Positions 1 to 7,264 of a stretch of DNA of 64,000 nt are shown one piece after another. The notes beneath the pieces are model-generated. The model did no database searches and was not told where the DNA came from. It worked only from the letters and a program-made list of their open reading frames with translations. Origin of the DNA: Listeria rocourtiae FSL F6-920 (lineage in GTDB: Bacteria > Bacillota > Bacilli > Lactobacillales > Listeriaceae). The first letter of the stretch is position 1; each line of letters begins with the position of its first letter. The DNA lies in the NCBI RefSeq assembly GCF_000525975.1, contig NZ_AODK01000006.1, positions 62,001-126,000 of the forward strand, in the 5' to 3' direction. The position numbers were made by a program, and so were the translations under genes.

Positions 1-1
1 T

Positions 2-1051
2 TTAATCTACTTTCTTTCATACGGGGCTCAGTCTGAGACAACGGCATTGAAAGTTGGTCTGGTGAATGAGGACCCAGGTGTTTATACGACACAAATGGTG
101 ACTTGGATGAAGCAAGATAGCGATAGTATTCAGTCTATTTCGAAGGCATCTGGGGATAAGAAATTAACTGGTGGACAATTGGATGCGCTCGTTATTTTTG
201 AAAATGGTTCGGAGGACAGTATTGCGGCGCTTAATCCACAGCATATTAAAGTAAAATCGATGCAAGGTGATGCGGTTAATAACACAGTAAAAAGAACAGT
301 GGACGCCTCGCTTAGCAATATTATGACGATGATTCAGGCGAGTGAAAAAGGCGGGCAAGACTTTTCGAAATATGTGACGACGTTTGATCAATCTAAAGTA
401 AGTGTGACGCAAAAAACGACGAGTAATCAGCAGGACATCGTATTGATGATGTCGACGCAAATTCTCGGTTTTCTATGTATGATGTTGCTTTATGCGGCTG
501 GTAACCTGGGTGAACTGATTTTGCAAGAAAAAGAAGATGGCACGTTTTACCGTTTGATGTCAACACCGCTTAGCAGTAAAGCCTATTTATTTGGAAATGC
601 TCTATTTGCGCTAGCAGTCGTTGTGACGGAGATTACGATTTGTTTAATGGCGATGCGATTTGCATTCAAAATTGACCCAGGCGTATCCTATTTTGCACTA
701 TTTGGTGTGCTATTCGTCTTTGCAATTATGGCAGTCTTGCTGTCATTGGCACTTGGATTTACAGCGACGAGCAGAAAGAGCGTCAGCGGCTTACAAATGA
801 TTTTATTTACACTTACAAGCTTGCTATCGGGCGCGCTTATTCCAGTTCAAATCATGCCAGCATTCATGCAAAAAATTGCAGAATTCCTGCCACAATATTG
901 GGTGATGAACGCGATAACGACATTACAAGACAATGGCAATTTAGCATCAATTAGTTTGAACATCGCGATTATACTAGGATATGCTTTGCTATTCTTTTGC
1001 ATTGCAAGCTATAAATTTACGAAAAATAATCGAGTGAGTTCTTTTATATAG
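2..1051 (+). CDS. ABC-2 type transporter permease, 5' truncated by the window edge
   Basis: The frame is open to the left edge, so the gene starts before the window; the TTG at 47 is internal. The visible part begins at the end of a first membrane segment (LIYFLSYG), continues with an extracytoplasmic loop of about 130 residues, and then shows five hydrophobic segments (around MMSTQILGFLCMMLLYAAG, the AVVVTEITICLMAM region, a long FGVLFVFAIMAVLLSLALGF helix, a GLQMILFTLTSLLSGA helix and a C-terminal one). The motif QEKEDGTFYRLMSTPLS is typical of ABC2_membrane permeases, where it forms the coupling region before the second helix. It would export an unknown substrate together with an ATPase, probably encoded upstream. 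Family assignment is solid; substrate cannot be inferred. Confidence 0.85.
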   Translation, partial: LIYFLSYGAQSETTALKVGLVNEDPGVYTTQMVTWMKQDSDSIQSISKASGDKKLTGGQLDALVIFENGSEDSIAALNPQHIKVKSMQGDAVNNTVKRTVDASLSNIMTMIQASEKGGQDFSKYVTTFDQSKVSVTQKTTSNQQDIVLMMSTQILGFLCMMLLYAAGNLGELILQEKEDGTFYRLMSTPLSSKAYLFGNALFALAVVVTEITICLMAMRFAFKIDPGVSYFALFGVLFVFAIMAVLLSLALGFTATSRKSVSGLQMILFTLTSLLSGALIPVQIMPAFMQKIAEFLPQYWVMNAITTLQDNGNLASISLNIAIILGYALLFFCIASYKFTKNNRVSSFI

Positions 1052-1140
1052 GGAATATGGACTCTGAAGTAGAAAAATCCATCTAGGTATAACAGCTATC
1101 CTTGACCAGTATAGATAGTCTGGATAAAAGGAGGGTATTT

Positions 1141-1344
1141 ATGCATAAAAAGATAAAAAATATAATTTATATATATGTGCCCATACTATTTGTTGGAATA
1201 ATGATAGCATCAAGGTTGGAGCCTTGGATAGGAGAAAAAGTTGTAACAATAATACAATTTATACTGTTTTGCATATGTGCGCCTATTATTATATGGATGA
1301 GATGGCAAAATAGAAGGATGGATAAACAAAATGAAGTTAGCTAA
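1141..1344 (+). CDS. Small two-helix membrane protein
   Basis: A 67-residue protein starting at the ATG at 1141, preceded by a good ribosome binding site (AAAGGAGGG at about 1127-1136); an upstream in-frame ATG at 1102 lacks one. It has two hydrophobic stretches (IIYIYVPILFVGIMIA and a second one ending IIIWMRW) and a basic, polar C-terminus. The first residues MHKKIKN are basic, so the N-terminus is probably inside. I do not recognise a family. The gene overlaps the start of the lipoprotein remnant that follows, so the two were perhaps once a pair. Confidence 0.6.
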   Translation: MHKKIKNIIYIYVPILFVGIMIASRLEPWIGEKVVTIIQFILFCICAPIIIWMRWQNRRMDKQNEVS

Positions 1345-1513
1345 AATCTTGTCATTACCAATTTGTAATAGTTATTTTTTATACTGGGAGCATGTGATGG
1401 AAAAAATGATTACGGTTTAATAAAAGTAGACAAGGAAAAGAAATAGTCTCGTTGTTATATCAACTAGAGGTGTTCACTATGTTTATGAATTAGTTTCCAA
1501 GGATAACGGATAA
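1331..1513 (+). pseudogene. Broken small lipoprotein gene
   Basis: The pieces of a short lipoprotein lie in three frames: MKLAKILSLP from the ATG at 1331, then FVIVIF, then FILGACDGKNDYG with a clear lipobox (LGAC, Cys at about 1393), and after another shift a fragment ending VHYVYELVSKDNG near 1513. The breaks fall close to short T and A runs, so some may be sequence errors, but at least three shifts within 180 bases also fits a decaying gene. It begins inside the 3' end of the preceding small membrane protein gene. No family is recognised beyond the lipoprotein signal. Confidence 0.45.
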
Positions 1514-1553
1514 TAAAGTTGGTGAATAATCACAAAGAAAGGATGCACTGTAA

Positions 1554-2001
1554 ATGGTTGTATCCTTTCTTTATGTGGCCAAGACGTTGGGAAGAATGCT
1601 CCAACAGAAGCAAGGGGAGTTTATATATGAGGCTATGACCGTCAAGCCTTTGGTTTCTGGGCGAAGTTTATGCCGTGCAGCAAGACAGAATGCGAGCGCA
1701 TCAGTTTATTCACAAATAAGCCCACAGAGTAATGCTTTTTTAATACAAGAGGTTCAAAAAGTCGCTGAGGTGCTGGGGCGAGCGCCTTTATCGACGCACG
1801 GTGAATTCCCTTACCGAATGACGGTAGTTCGATGCTTTCTTGCTACAAGAACTGCAACGAGTGGCTAAGGAACTTGGGCGGACACTGGTTTACACAACAT
1901 CGAAAAAAGAATTTGCCTACATCAGACTCGCAACGAAGCGATTTGGTACGTGCTAAAATTTTATAGAAGCGGCAGGACTAGAGGTAGCTCCGCGTACCAA
2001 G
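1554..2001 (+). pseudogene. Degenerate homing-endonuclease-associated repeat region
   Basis: Three imperfect copies of a motif can be read across frames. Copy one (about 1574-1680) reads VAKTLGRM and, after a shift, FGFWAKF. Copy two (about 1745-1830) reads QEVQKVAEVLGRAP. Copy three (about 1843-1985) reads ELQRVAKELGRT, then FAYIRLATKRFG and finally FIEAAGLEV. The pattern LGR..(T)..EF.Y...A.KRFG.W..FIEAAGL matches the helical repeats found in homing-endonuclease-associated (HNH_repeat) DNA-binding proteins. Several stops and frame changes interrupt it, with no start or ribosome site, so it is a relic. The family call rests on motif memory, not a search. Confidence 0.45.
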
Positions 2002-2041
2002 CCAACGAAACGGGCGCGATGACCTAGGTTGTCAGAGGGCA

Positions 2042-2167
2042 ATACTAGGTACGACTGTCAAGAATGGTAAGACTTTAAAACAAGCAGAGGGAAGGAAATT
2101 TGCTACAGCGTGGAAAAGGAAAGCCTATGACAAGGTGATGAATAATATTATAAAACAATTATTTTAG
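2042..2167 (+). pseudogene. C-terminal fragment of an unknown protein, possible toxin tail
   Basis: An open stretch with no start encodes a basic tail (TVKNGKTLKQAEGRKFATAW, then KRKAYDKVMNNIIKQLF) and stops 12 bases before a gene of the DUF1871 type, which often follows polymorphic or LXG-type toxins as a candidate immunity gene. Position and basic composition suggest the end of a toxin domain, but there is no recognisable catalytic motif. The upstream part is missing or blended into the repeat relic. Confidence 0.3.
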
Positions 2168-2179
2168 AGGAAGCTTAAT

Positions 2180-2426
2180 ATGAGAAATAAAGTAAAGCAT
2201 ATCATTGATGAATGGGATCCAATTGAAGTACTCCCATTCGCTCCATCAGATGAATATGAATCAGAAATAAATCAAATTGTTCGCTTTTTAAGTGGGCATG
2301 AGGCTACAGATTTTGAACTTGCCAATAAAATTAAAAAAAATTTTTATAAATGCATTTGATGATTTTATAATTCAATTTACAGAAGAAGAGTGCCTAGCTA
2401 TTGCTAGAAAAATTTTAAATGAATAA
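2180..2426 (+). CDS. DUF1871-like protein, possible immunity partner (frameshifted)
   Basis: Reads MRNKVKHIIDEWDPIEVLPF at the start, then DEYESEINQIVRFL, and ends with EEECLAIARKILNE. The IDEWDP...DEYE signature is that of DUF1871 proteins of Bacilli. A ribosome site (AGAGGAAG, about 2166-2173) precedes the ATG at 2180. The frame is lost in a run of eight A at 2333-2340 and recovered by removing one A, giving about 81 residues, the usual family size. DUF1871-like genes are common after toxin genes; here the gene directly follows a toxin-like fragment, so an orphan immunity role is plausible but inferred. Confidence 0.5.
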
Positions 2427-2496
2427 GTTGTCTGTAACCACTAGATTGGATAAATGTCAATAAAGTAGGCATTTAAATAACAAATGATAGCGATAG

Positions 2497-2622
2497 TTAC
2501 TATTGTCACAACAAGGATTGAGGGTCCGTAATCTCTTTATAACATTAACTGAAGCTGAGTTAGGCGAAGATGTAATTATGTATAAGAAACTGTCGAAGAA
2601 ATTTTTAGAAGACAGCGAATAG
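2497..2622 (+). pseudogene. C-terminal fragment of an unknown protein
   Basis: An open stretch without a start, encoding RVRNLFITLTEAELGEDVIM and MYKKLSKKFLEDSE, with amphipathic protein-like composition and coding-like codon use. It sits just after the DUF1871-like gene and may be the end of another small immunity-type gene. No family recognised. Confidence 0.25.
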
Positions 2623-2814
2623 TAAAGAAGGGGCGCGCTGAGAGGTGAGGTCTGTTCTTTTTTAGGAACGTCCATAATTTAAGATATCGAGACAACACAA
2701 AGGAAGAGTTTGTTCCAACTTCTCTTTTGACGTCTAGGAAATAGTCTATATAGCGAATTGCAGATGACTATAATAAATGAGAACAATAAATGTTTCTTTG
2801 TTGAAAATGTTGTT

Positions 2815-2846
2815 CTTTGATATGGCTCATATTGTGCTATGATAAT
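2815..2846 (+). promoter_or_regulatory. Probable promoter of the WxL surface cluster
   Basis: An extended -10 element (TGCTATGAT, with TATGAT at 2838-2843) lies downstream of a TTGATA at 2817-2822. The spacing of 15 is short, but the TGn extension compensates. It lies about 55 bases before the ribosome site of the first gene (TAGGAGGA at 2885-2892). Confidence 0.45.
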
Positions 2847-2902
2847 TATGTGCTGCGCAGTGCATAGATGTGTCACATAGTTTTTAGGAGGAATAGACAA
2901 AC

Positions 2903-3857
2903 ATGAAAATGAAAAAACAATTAGCAAGTGTATTAGTAGTTGCAGTACCGCTTTTAATAGGGAATAGTTATGATGTAAATGCAGCAATTCAAGATAATTC
3001 CAATGAACTGGATGCAAGTTACGTATCTGAAAAAAAACACGGATGCACTTTTTGTAAATCTGTTTTCATTTGGTAAAGATAGCACGATTACAGGATATGT
3101 TTCATCGGATATTACCGATATTGGTATCGAAATTAATGGAAAAGATATTGGCGGAATTGGTATTGTACCAGGTAGTCAGACTTTTACATTACCAGATTTT
3201 CTAGTTTCTCAAATTACCTCTTTAGAAGATAACGTTACGCTTGTAGGGAGAACAGCACCTTCTGGTGAAGTCATTGCTAGACAACAAGTTGTTATGATTG
3301 ATGGGACGAACGAAAACACGGGTACATTGAGCCCTACTCCATTTTTGATAGACAGAATGAGTACACTAACGGGAAGTTTTACTGGGAACATTTCGACAGT
3401 TGCTTTGCGTATTAATGGCGTTATTCATGAGCAAGTAGATGTAAGAGGAAATGGAACTTTTTCATACCCTACTACTATCTCGAATCTAGAGGATCGTGTA
3501 GATGTACTTGGATACAATGAAAATGGCGTTTTAGTGACAAGTGCTAGAGTCTTACTGGAAGAACGCGAATCTTATGATAGAATTTTGTCTGCAAATCCAG
3601 AACGGTTGCATGAGCAAGCAATCTGGGTAACAGGTTCTTTTTCTACAATCGCTGAATCCAACAAATCAATTAAAATAATAGTTCCTGAAATTAACGGTGT
3701 CAGAGATTATTCGCAGTTGGAATTTGTAGATAGTCCTAATCAGAATGGCGCTTTTGATATCAGAGTTACTGGTGTGAGCCAGGGTGATTCGATTAAATTA
3801 ATTGGATTAACTGCCAACTCAGTAATAGCAGATGTTTTTGAATTGACTGGAATTTAA
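2903..3857 (+). CDS. Secreted protein with three Ig-like repeats, first gene of the WxL cluster (frameshifted)
   Basis: ATG at 2903 after TAGGAGGA. Residues 1-30 are a signal peptide (MKMKKQLASVLVVAVPLLIG, then cleavage near VNAA). The rest is three repeats of about 85 residues, each with an ITGYV/LTGSF/VTGSF strand near its start, an INGK/INGV/INGV turn and a closing V-x-L-hydrophobic-G strand; this is the pattern of bacterial Ig-like domains used in Listeria surface proteins. There is no LPXTG or WxL anchor, so it may be secreted or held by partner proteins. The frame breaks in a run of eight A at 3030-3037; removing one A gives 317 residues. A strong terminator follows, so it may be expressed apart from the downstream WxL genes. 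Confidence 0.7.
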
Positions 3858-3868
3858 GTTATACATGG

Positions 3869-3919
3869 AAACTGTATTAATGGCTACTGCATTTTTAGTA
3901 GCTGTTATACAGTTTTTTT
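3869..3919 (+). terminator. Rho-independent terminator after the Ig-like protein gene
   Basis: AACTGTAT at 3870-3877 pairs with ATACAGTT at 3907-3914, with an inner stem of GGCTACT against AGTAGCT, followed by a run of T. It separates the first gene from the LPXTG-WxL operon. Confidence 0.8.
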
Positions 3920-4219
3920 GTAATAAAGAGAAAGAGAAAGAGGAGGTGGATTTCTCTTTTTTCTCTTTGGGAGAAAAAAGTTATCTATTGCTAAGAAAGC
4001 TTCGTGTGGCTTGTTTAGAGCAGGTTGATAGGCACTATATTAGCTTCATTCCATTATTTAAATACTTAATCCGAGGGAGTTTATTGCAAATTTTTCTTTA
4101 TCAGTACTGATTTTGAAGGTGAGTGATTGGTACACGTATGTGATAATACTTGGAGAGGTCAGAAAGTGATGTATTCAATGGTTCTTAGACCTGATGATAA
4201 AGATAGAAGGAGGAGCAAG
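3920..4219. other. Intergenic region upstream of the LPXTG-WxL operon
   Basis: About 300 bases without a convincing gene; short open frames here have no ribosome site, family resemblance or sensible composition. It presumably carries the promoter of the following operon, but I could not pick one confidently. Confidence 0.4.
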
Positions 4220-4564
4220 ATGAAGCTACTTTTATTTATTGCTAGTTGCTCTATTGTTATTTTGTCTACATTAAATGTCCATGCAACGGAAACAAAAGAA
4301 TATAAAAGTAGCGGACAGGTAGGTTTTTTTGGAGAATATATATATCCAGAGGAAGAGTTAGCACCCGGTGTTGATAGTGATATAGAACAGACGGCAGGAA
4401 AGAAAATAGAAAAGATTGTTGTTTCGGAGGACTCCGTTACATTGCCTGAAACAGGAGATACATTTTCTATTCATAATCAATGGATTGGTTTCGTATTGTT
4501 GGGCTTAGCTTTTCTACTTCTCAAAAGAAATAAAAATAATGGAGGTTCAGTTAAATGCAATTGA
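4220..4564 (+). CDS. Small LPXTG-anchored protein of the WxL cluster
   Basis: A 114-residue protein starting at the ATG at 4220 behind AAGGAGGAG (about 4207-4215); upstream in-frame starts lack a ribosome site. It has a signal peptide (MKLLLFIASCSIVILSTLNV, cleavage near HAT), a short acidic ectodomain, and a complete sortase signal: LPETGD, a hydrophobic helix (WIGFVLLGLAFLLL) and a basic tail KRNKN. Small LPXTG proteins of this kind sit in most WxL loci and are thought to be the covalently anchored member of the surface complex. Its 3' end overlaps the next gene by 10 bases, so the two are co-translated. Confidence 0.85.
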   Translation: MKLLLFIASCSIVILSTLNVHATETKEYKSSGQVGFFGEYIYPEEELAPGVDSDIEQTAGKKIEKIVVSEDSVTLPETGDTFSIHNQWIGFVLLGLAFLLLKRNKNNGGSVKCN

Positions 4565-5316
4565 AAAATGTACTAATTTCAACGGTAGCTATGAGCGTGA
4601 TAATATTATCTCCTCTATCAGTACTTGCCACTGAGTATGAATCAAATGGTCAAATCGAGTTTATTCCAAATACGGATTCAGTAAGCCCGGTAGACCCAAC
4701 AAATCCAGAAAATCCAATTGATCCGCTTGATCCGCTTAGTCCAGACGGAAAACCGAATGTAGGAACAACAGGACCGCTTAGTATTGACTATGCTTCAAGT
4801 CTTGATTTTGGGACAAATAAAATTTCGAATAAAGATATGACATATTATGCAAAAGCTCAGGAAATTGATGGGGATGAAGATGTGCACCTTCCAAACTATG
4901 TACAAGTTTCCGATAATCGAGGTACAAACGGTGGCTGGGCCTTGACGGTCAAGCAAGAGGGGCAATTTAAAAACAACAATACACAGAATAAAGAATTAAT
5001 TGGTTCGCAGATTCAGTTACAAAATGGTGAAGCAATTAGTAATGCAGAAAACATGCAAGCGCCGAATGTTTCTCAAAATATTATTTTAAACCCAGATGGC
5101 GCAGCAGCTCTAGTTATGGAAGCCGAAAAAACAGCAGGTGCAGGAACGTGGCTTAGTCGTTGGGGTGGCGTTGAGGAAACTGTGAATGATGCTGGCGAAA
5201 CCGTATATAAAACAAAAACAATTTCTCTCAATATACCGGGTAAAACACCAAAAGATGCTGTAAAATATAGCACTACATTAACATGGAATTTATCGGATAT
5301 TCCAGATAATAAATAA
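4555..5316 (+). CDS. WxL domain surface protein
   Basis: A 253-residue secreted protein with signal peptide (MQLKNVLISTVAMSVIILSP, cleavage near VLAT), a Pro/Asp-rich linker around residues 45-65 built from PxDP-type repeats, then a WxL domain. Both diagnostic motifs are present: GGWALTV near residue 127 and a terminal LTWNLSDIP. WxL domains bind peptidoglycan noncovalently and associate with DUF916 partner proteins. The gene overlaps the LPXTG gene and lies 24 bases before a paralogue; the two are similar over the whole length (LSIDYASSLDFGT against LSIDFASSLDFGT), showing a local duplication. Confidence 0.9.
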   Translation: MQLKNVLISTVAMSVIILSPLSVLATEYESNGQIEFIPNTDSVSPVDPTNPENPIDPLDPLSPDGKPNVGTTGPLSIDYASSLDFGTNKISNKDMTYYAKAQEIDGDEDVHLPNYVQVSDNRGTNGGWALTVKQEGQFKNNNTQNKELIGSQIQLQNGEAISNAENMQAPNVSQNIILNPDGAAALVMEAEKTAGAGTWLSRWGGVEETVNDAGETVYKTKTISLNIPGKTPKDAVKYSTTLTWNLSDIPDNK

Positions 5317-5340
5317 TAGGAAAAGCGAGGAAAATAAAAA

Positions 5341-6081
5341 ATGAATCTTAAATTAAAAACAATGATGGCAGCTAGTTTAGTTGCAGGTCTTACTTTAGCA
5401 GGAACAACAAATATAGTGGAGGCAGCGACTTCTGGTAGCACATTTTCTAATGCCATTATTAATTTTGAACCAAGCACAGACCCGACAAGTCCGATTGACC
5501 CAACAGATCCGACAAATCCAGTAAGCCCGATTGATCCAACAAACCCAGGTGGCCAGCCAAATCCAGGTACGAATGGCCCATTAAGTATTGATTTTGCATC
5601 GAGTTTAGATTTTGGTACACAGAAAATAACATCTTCTGATAAAGTTTATACAGCGGCTGCACAAGCGTTTAATGACCGTGATTTAGGACCGAATTACGTC
5701 CAAGTAACAGATAATAGAGGAAGCGAAACAGGATGGGCACTAAAAGTACAACAAGATGGCCAATTTATAACAGAAGATGGGCAAGAATTAACGGGAGCAG
5801 AAATTACTTTTAACAATGGTGTTGTGAGTACAGGATCTGTCTCTGCTAAACCCACGCATAAAGCTAGTTTCACTCTAATTCCAGATGGAGATGCGGAAAG
5901 AATTATGGAGGCTGCTGAAGGACAAGGCGCAGGAACCTATATTTTAGCTTTTGGAAATGATGCTAGCGCTGCAGGCAGTATTGAACTATCCGTACCAGGT
6001 AGCACAACTAAATATGCAAAAGACTATTCTACAAAATTAACATGGACATTAGAAGATACGCCAAGCTCTATTGAGCCGTAA
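5341..6081 (+). CDS. WxL domain surface protein, paralogue of the preceding gene
   Basis: 246 residues: signal peptide (MNLKLKTMMAASLVAGLTLA, cleavage near VEAA), a Pro/Asp/Thr linker of repeated PTDPTNP/PIDPTNP units, and a WxL domain with TGWALKV and LTWTLEDTP. The linker is longer and more regular than in its upstream neighbour. It is expected to be a noncovalent cell-wall protein working with the DUF916/DUF3324 protein downstream. An almost perfect hairpin without a T run follows it, which could set its mRNA level relative to downstream genes. Confidence 0.9.
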   Translation: MNLKLKTMMAASLVAGLTLAGTTNIVEAATSGSTFSNAIINFEPSTDPTSPIDPTDPTNPVSPIDPTNPGGQPNPGTNGPLSIDFASSLDFGTQKITSSDKVYTAAAQAFNDRDLGPNYVQVTDNRGSETGWALKVQQDGQFITEDGQELTGAEITFNNGVVSTGSVSAKPTHKASFTLIPDGDAERIMEAAEGQGAGTYILAFGNDASAAGSIELSVPGSTTKYAKDYSTKLTWTLEDTPSSIEP

Positions 6082-6113
6082 GTAGGATATTGAAATAGAT
6101 TTAAAACGAGGTT

Positions 6114-6153
6114 ATGCGAGTTCTTCAGGTTTTACTAAGTGAAGAACTCGCAT
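6114..6153 (+). promoter_or_regulatory. 14-bp perfect hairpin between WxL genes, no T run
   Basis: ATGCGAGTTCTTCA at 6114-6127 is the exact reverse complement of 6140-6153, with a 12-base loop. The bases after it are CATTGTAAAAATA, so it lacks the T tract of an intrinsic terminator on the plus strand. It could act as an mRNA-processing or 3'-stability element, or as a leaky terminator. Confidence 0.6.
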
Positions 6154-6223
6154 CATTGTAAAAATAACAAAAAAGAAGTGCGGTTGTTAAAAAGAAGGGC
6201 ACTCTTTCAGAAGGGACAAAAAA

Positions 6224-7264
6224 ATGAAAAAATACAGTTTATTTCTTAGTTTGTTGATGTTAGTGATGATTAGTTTATCTCCGGCTACTAGTTTTGCATC
6301 TGAGTTTAATTTTGCTGTGACAACCGAAATCCCTGATAATCAAATCGATAAATCCAAAACGTATTTCAACCTATTAGTCAATCCAGGTGAAAAGCAGACA
6401 TTGAGTATCAAATTAAGAAATGACACTGATAAAGAGGTGGTAATTGAGCCACAGATTCATTCAGCAACAACGAATATGAACGGCGTTGTAGAATATGGAA
6501 AGACAGACTCAAATCCAGATAAATCACTTAAGTACAACTTGGCTGACATACTTACAACAAATAAGGAAGTTACAATTCCTGCTAAAAGCGAGAAGAAACT
6601 AGAAATGAAACTAAATGCTCCTACTGACGAATTCGAAGGCTTGATTGCTGGTGGCATTACACTCATTGAAAAGCAATCAGAGGCAGATAAAAAAAGCTTG
6701 AAATCAGAAGGTTTAAGCATTGAAAATAAATATGCCTATGTGGTAGGTGTGACTTTACAACAAAACAAAGCCGAAGTAAATCAAGACTTAAAATTAAATA
6801 GTGTTAAAGCTGGCCAAGTAAATGCTCGCAATGCTATTTTAGCAGAGCTTCAAAATCCAACACCGACATACTTGAATCAATTTGAAATTGTAGAAGCGAA
6901 AGTGACGAAGAAAGGTCAAGTCAAGACTTTATTTGAGACAGATAAGCAACATATGCAAGTGGCTCCGAATACAAATTTTAAATTTCCAATCCCGCTTGAA
7001 GGAGCCTCTCTTGAACCAGGTAAGTATACGCTGCATTTAAAAGCAAAATCATCTAAAGAGGCATGGGAATTTAGCGGAGATTTCGAGATAAAAGCTAATG
7101 AAGCAAAAGCCTTTAATGAGAAAGACGTATCGATTCCCGAGAAAGAAATGAATTACTTGTTGGTTATCATTATTGGTATTGTACTATTAGTACTAGCGTT
7201 ATTTATTATTATTTTACTAAAAAGAAAGAAAGACGACAAAAATAAAGGTAGTGATAGCGAATGA
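6224..7264 (+). CDS. DUF916/DUF3324 WxL-interacting cell-surface protein
   Basis: 346 residues with signal peptide (cleavage near SFASE), a DUF916 domain (about 30-150, with YFNLLVNPGEKQTLSIKLRN), a DUF3324 domain (about 160-285, with KYAYVVGVTLQQN and LQNPTPTYLNQF) and a C-terminal membrane helix (LLVIIIGIVLLVLALFIIIL) followed by a basic tail. This is the standard architecture of WxL-interacting proteins, membrane-tethered partners that bind WxL proteins and peptidoglycan. Ribosome site AGAAGGGAC just upstream of the ATG at 6224. The next gene overlaps by four bases (ATGA), so the two are coupled. Confidence 0.92.
   Translation: MKKYSLFLSLLMLVMISLSPATSFASEFNFAVTTEIPDNQIDKSKTYFNLLVNPGEKQTLSIKLRNDTDKEVVIEPQIHSATTNMNGVVEYGKTDSNPDKSLKYNLADILTTNKEVTIPAKSEKKLEMKLNAPTDEFEGLIAGGITLIEKQSEADKKSLKSEGLSIENKYAYVVGVTLQQNKAEVNQDLKLNSVKAGQVNARNAILAELQNPTPTYLNQFEIVEAKVTKKGQVKTLFETDKQHMQVAPNTNFKFPIPLEGASLEPGKYTLHLKAKSSKEAWEFSGDFEIKANEAKAFNEKDVSIPEKEMNYLLVIIIGIVLLVLALFIIILLKRKKDDKNKGSDSE

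Noticed and set aside
2679..3017. Minus-strand frame at the WxL promoter
   Set aside because: Overlaps the promoter and signal-peptide region of the real gene and has no family-like content.
3865..4110. 81-codon open frame after the first terminator
   Set aside because: It begins inside the terminator stem, has no ribosome site and encodes low-complexity KEKEKE sequence.
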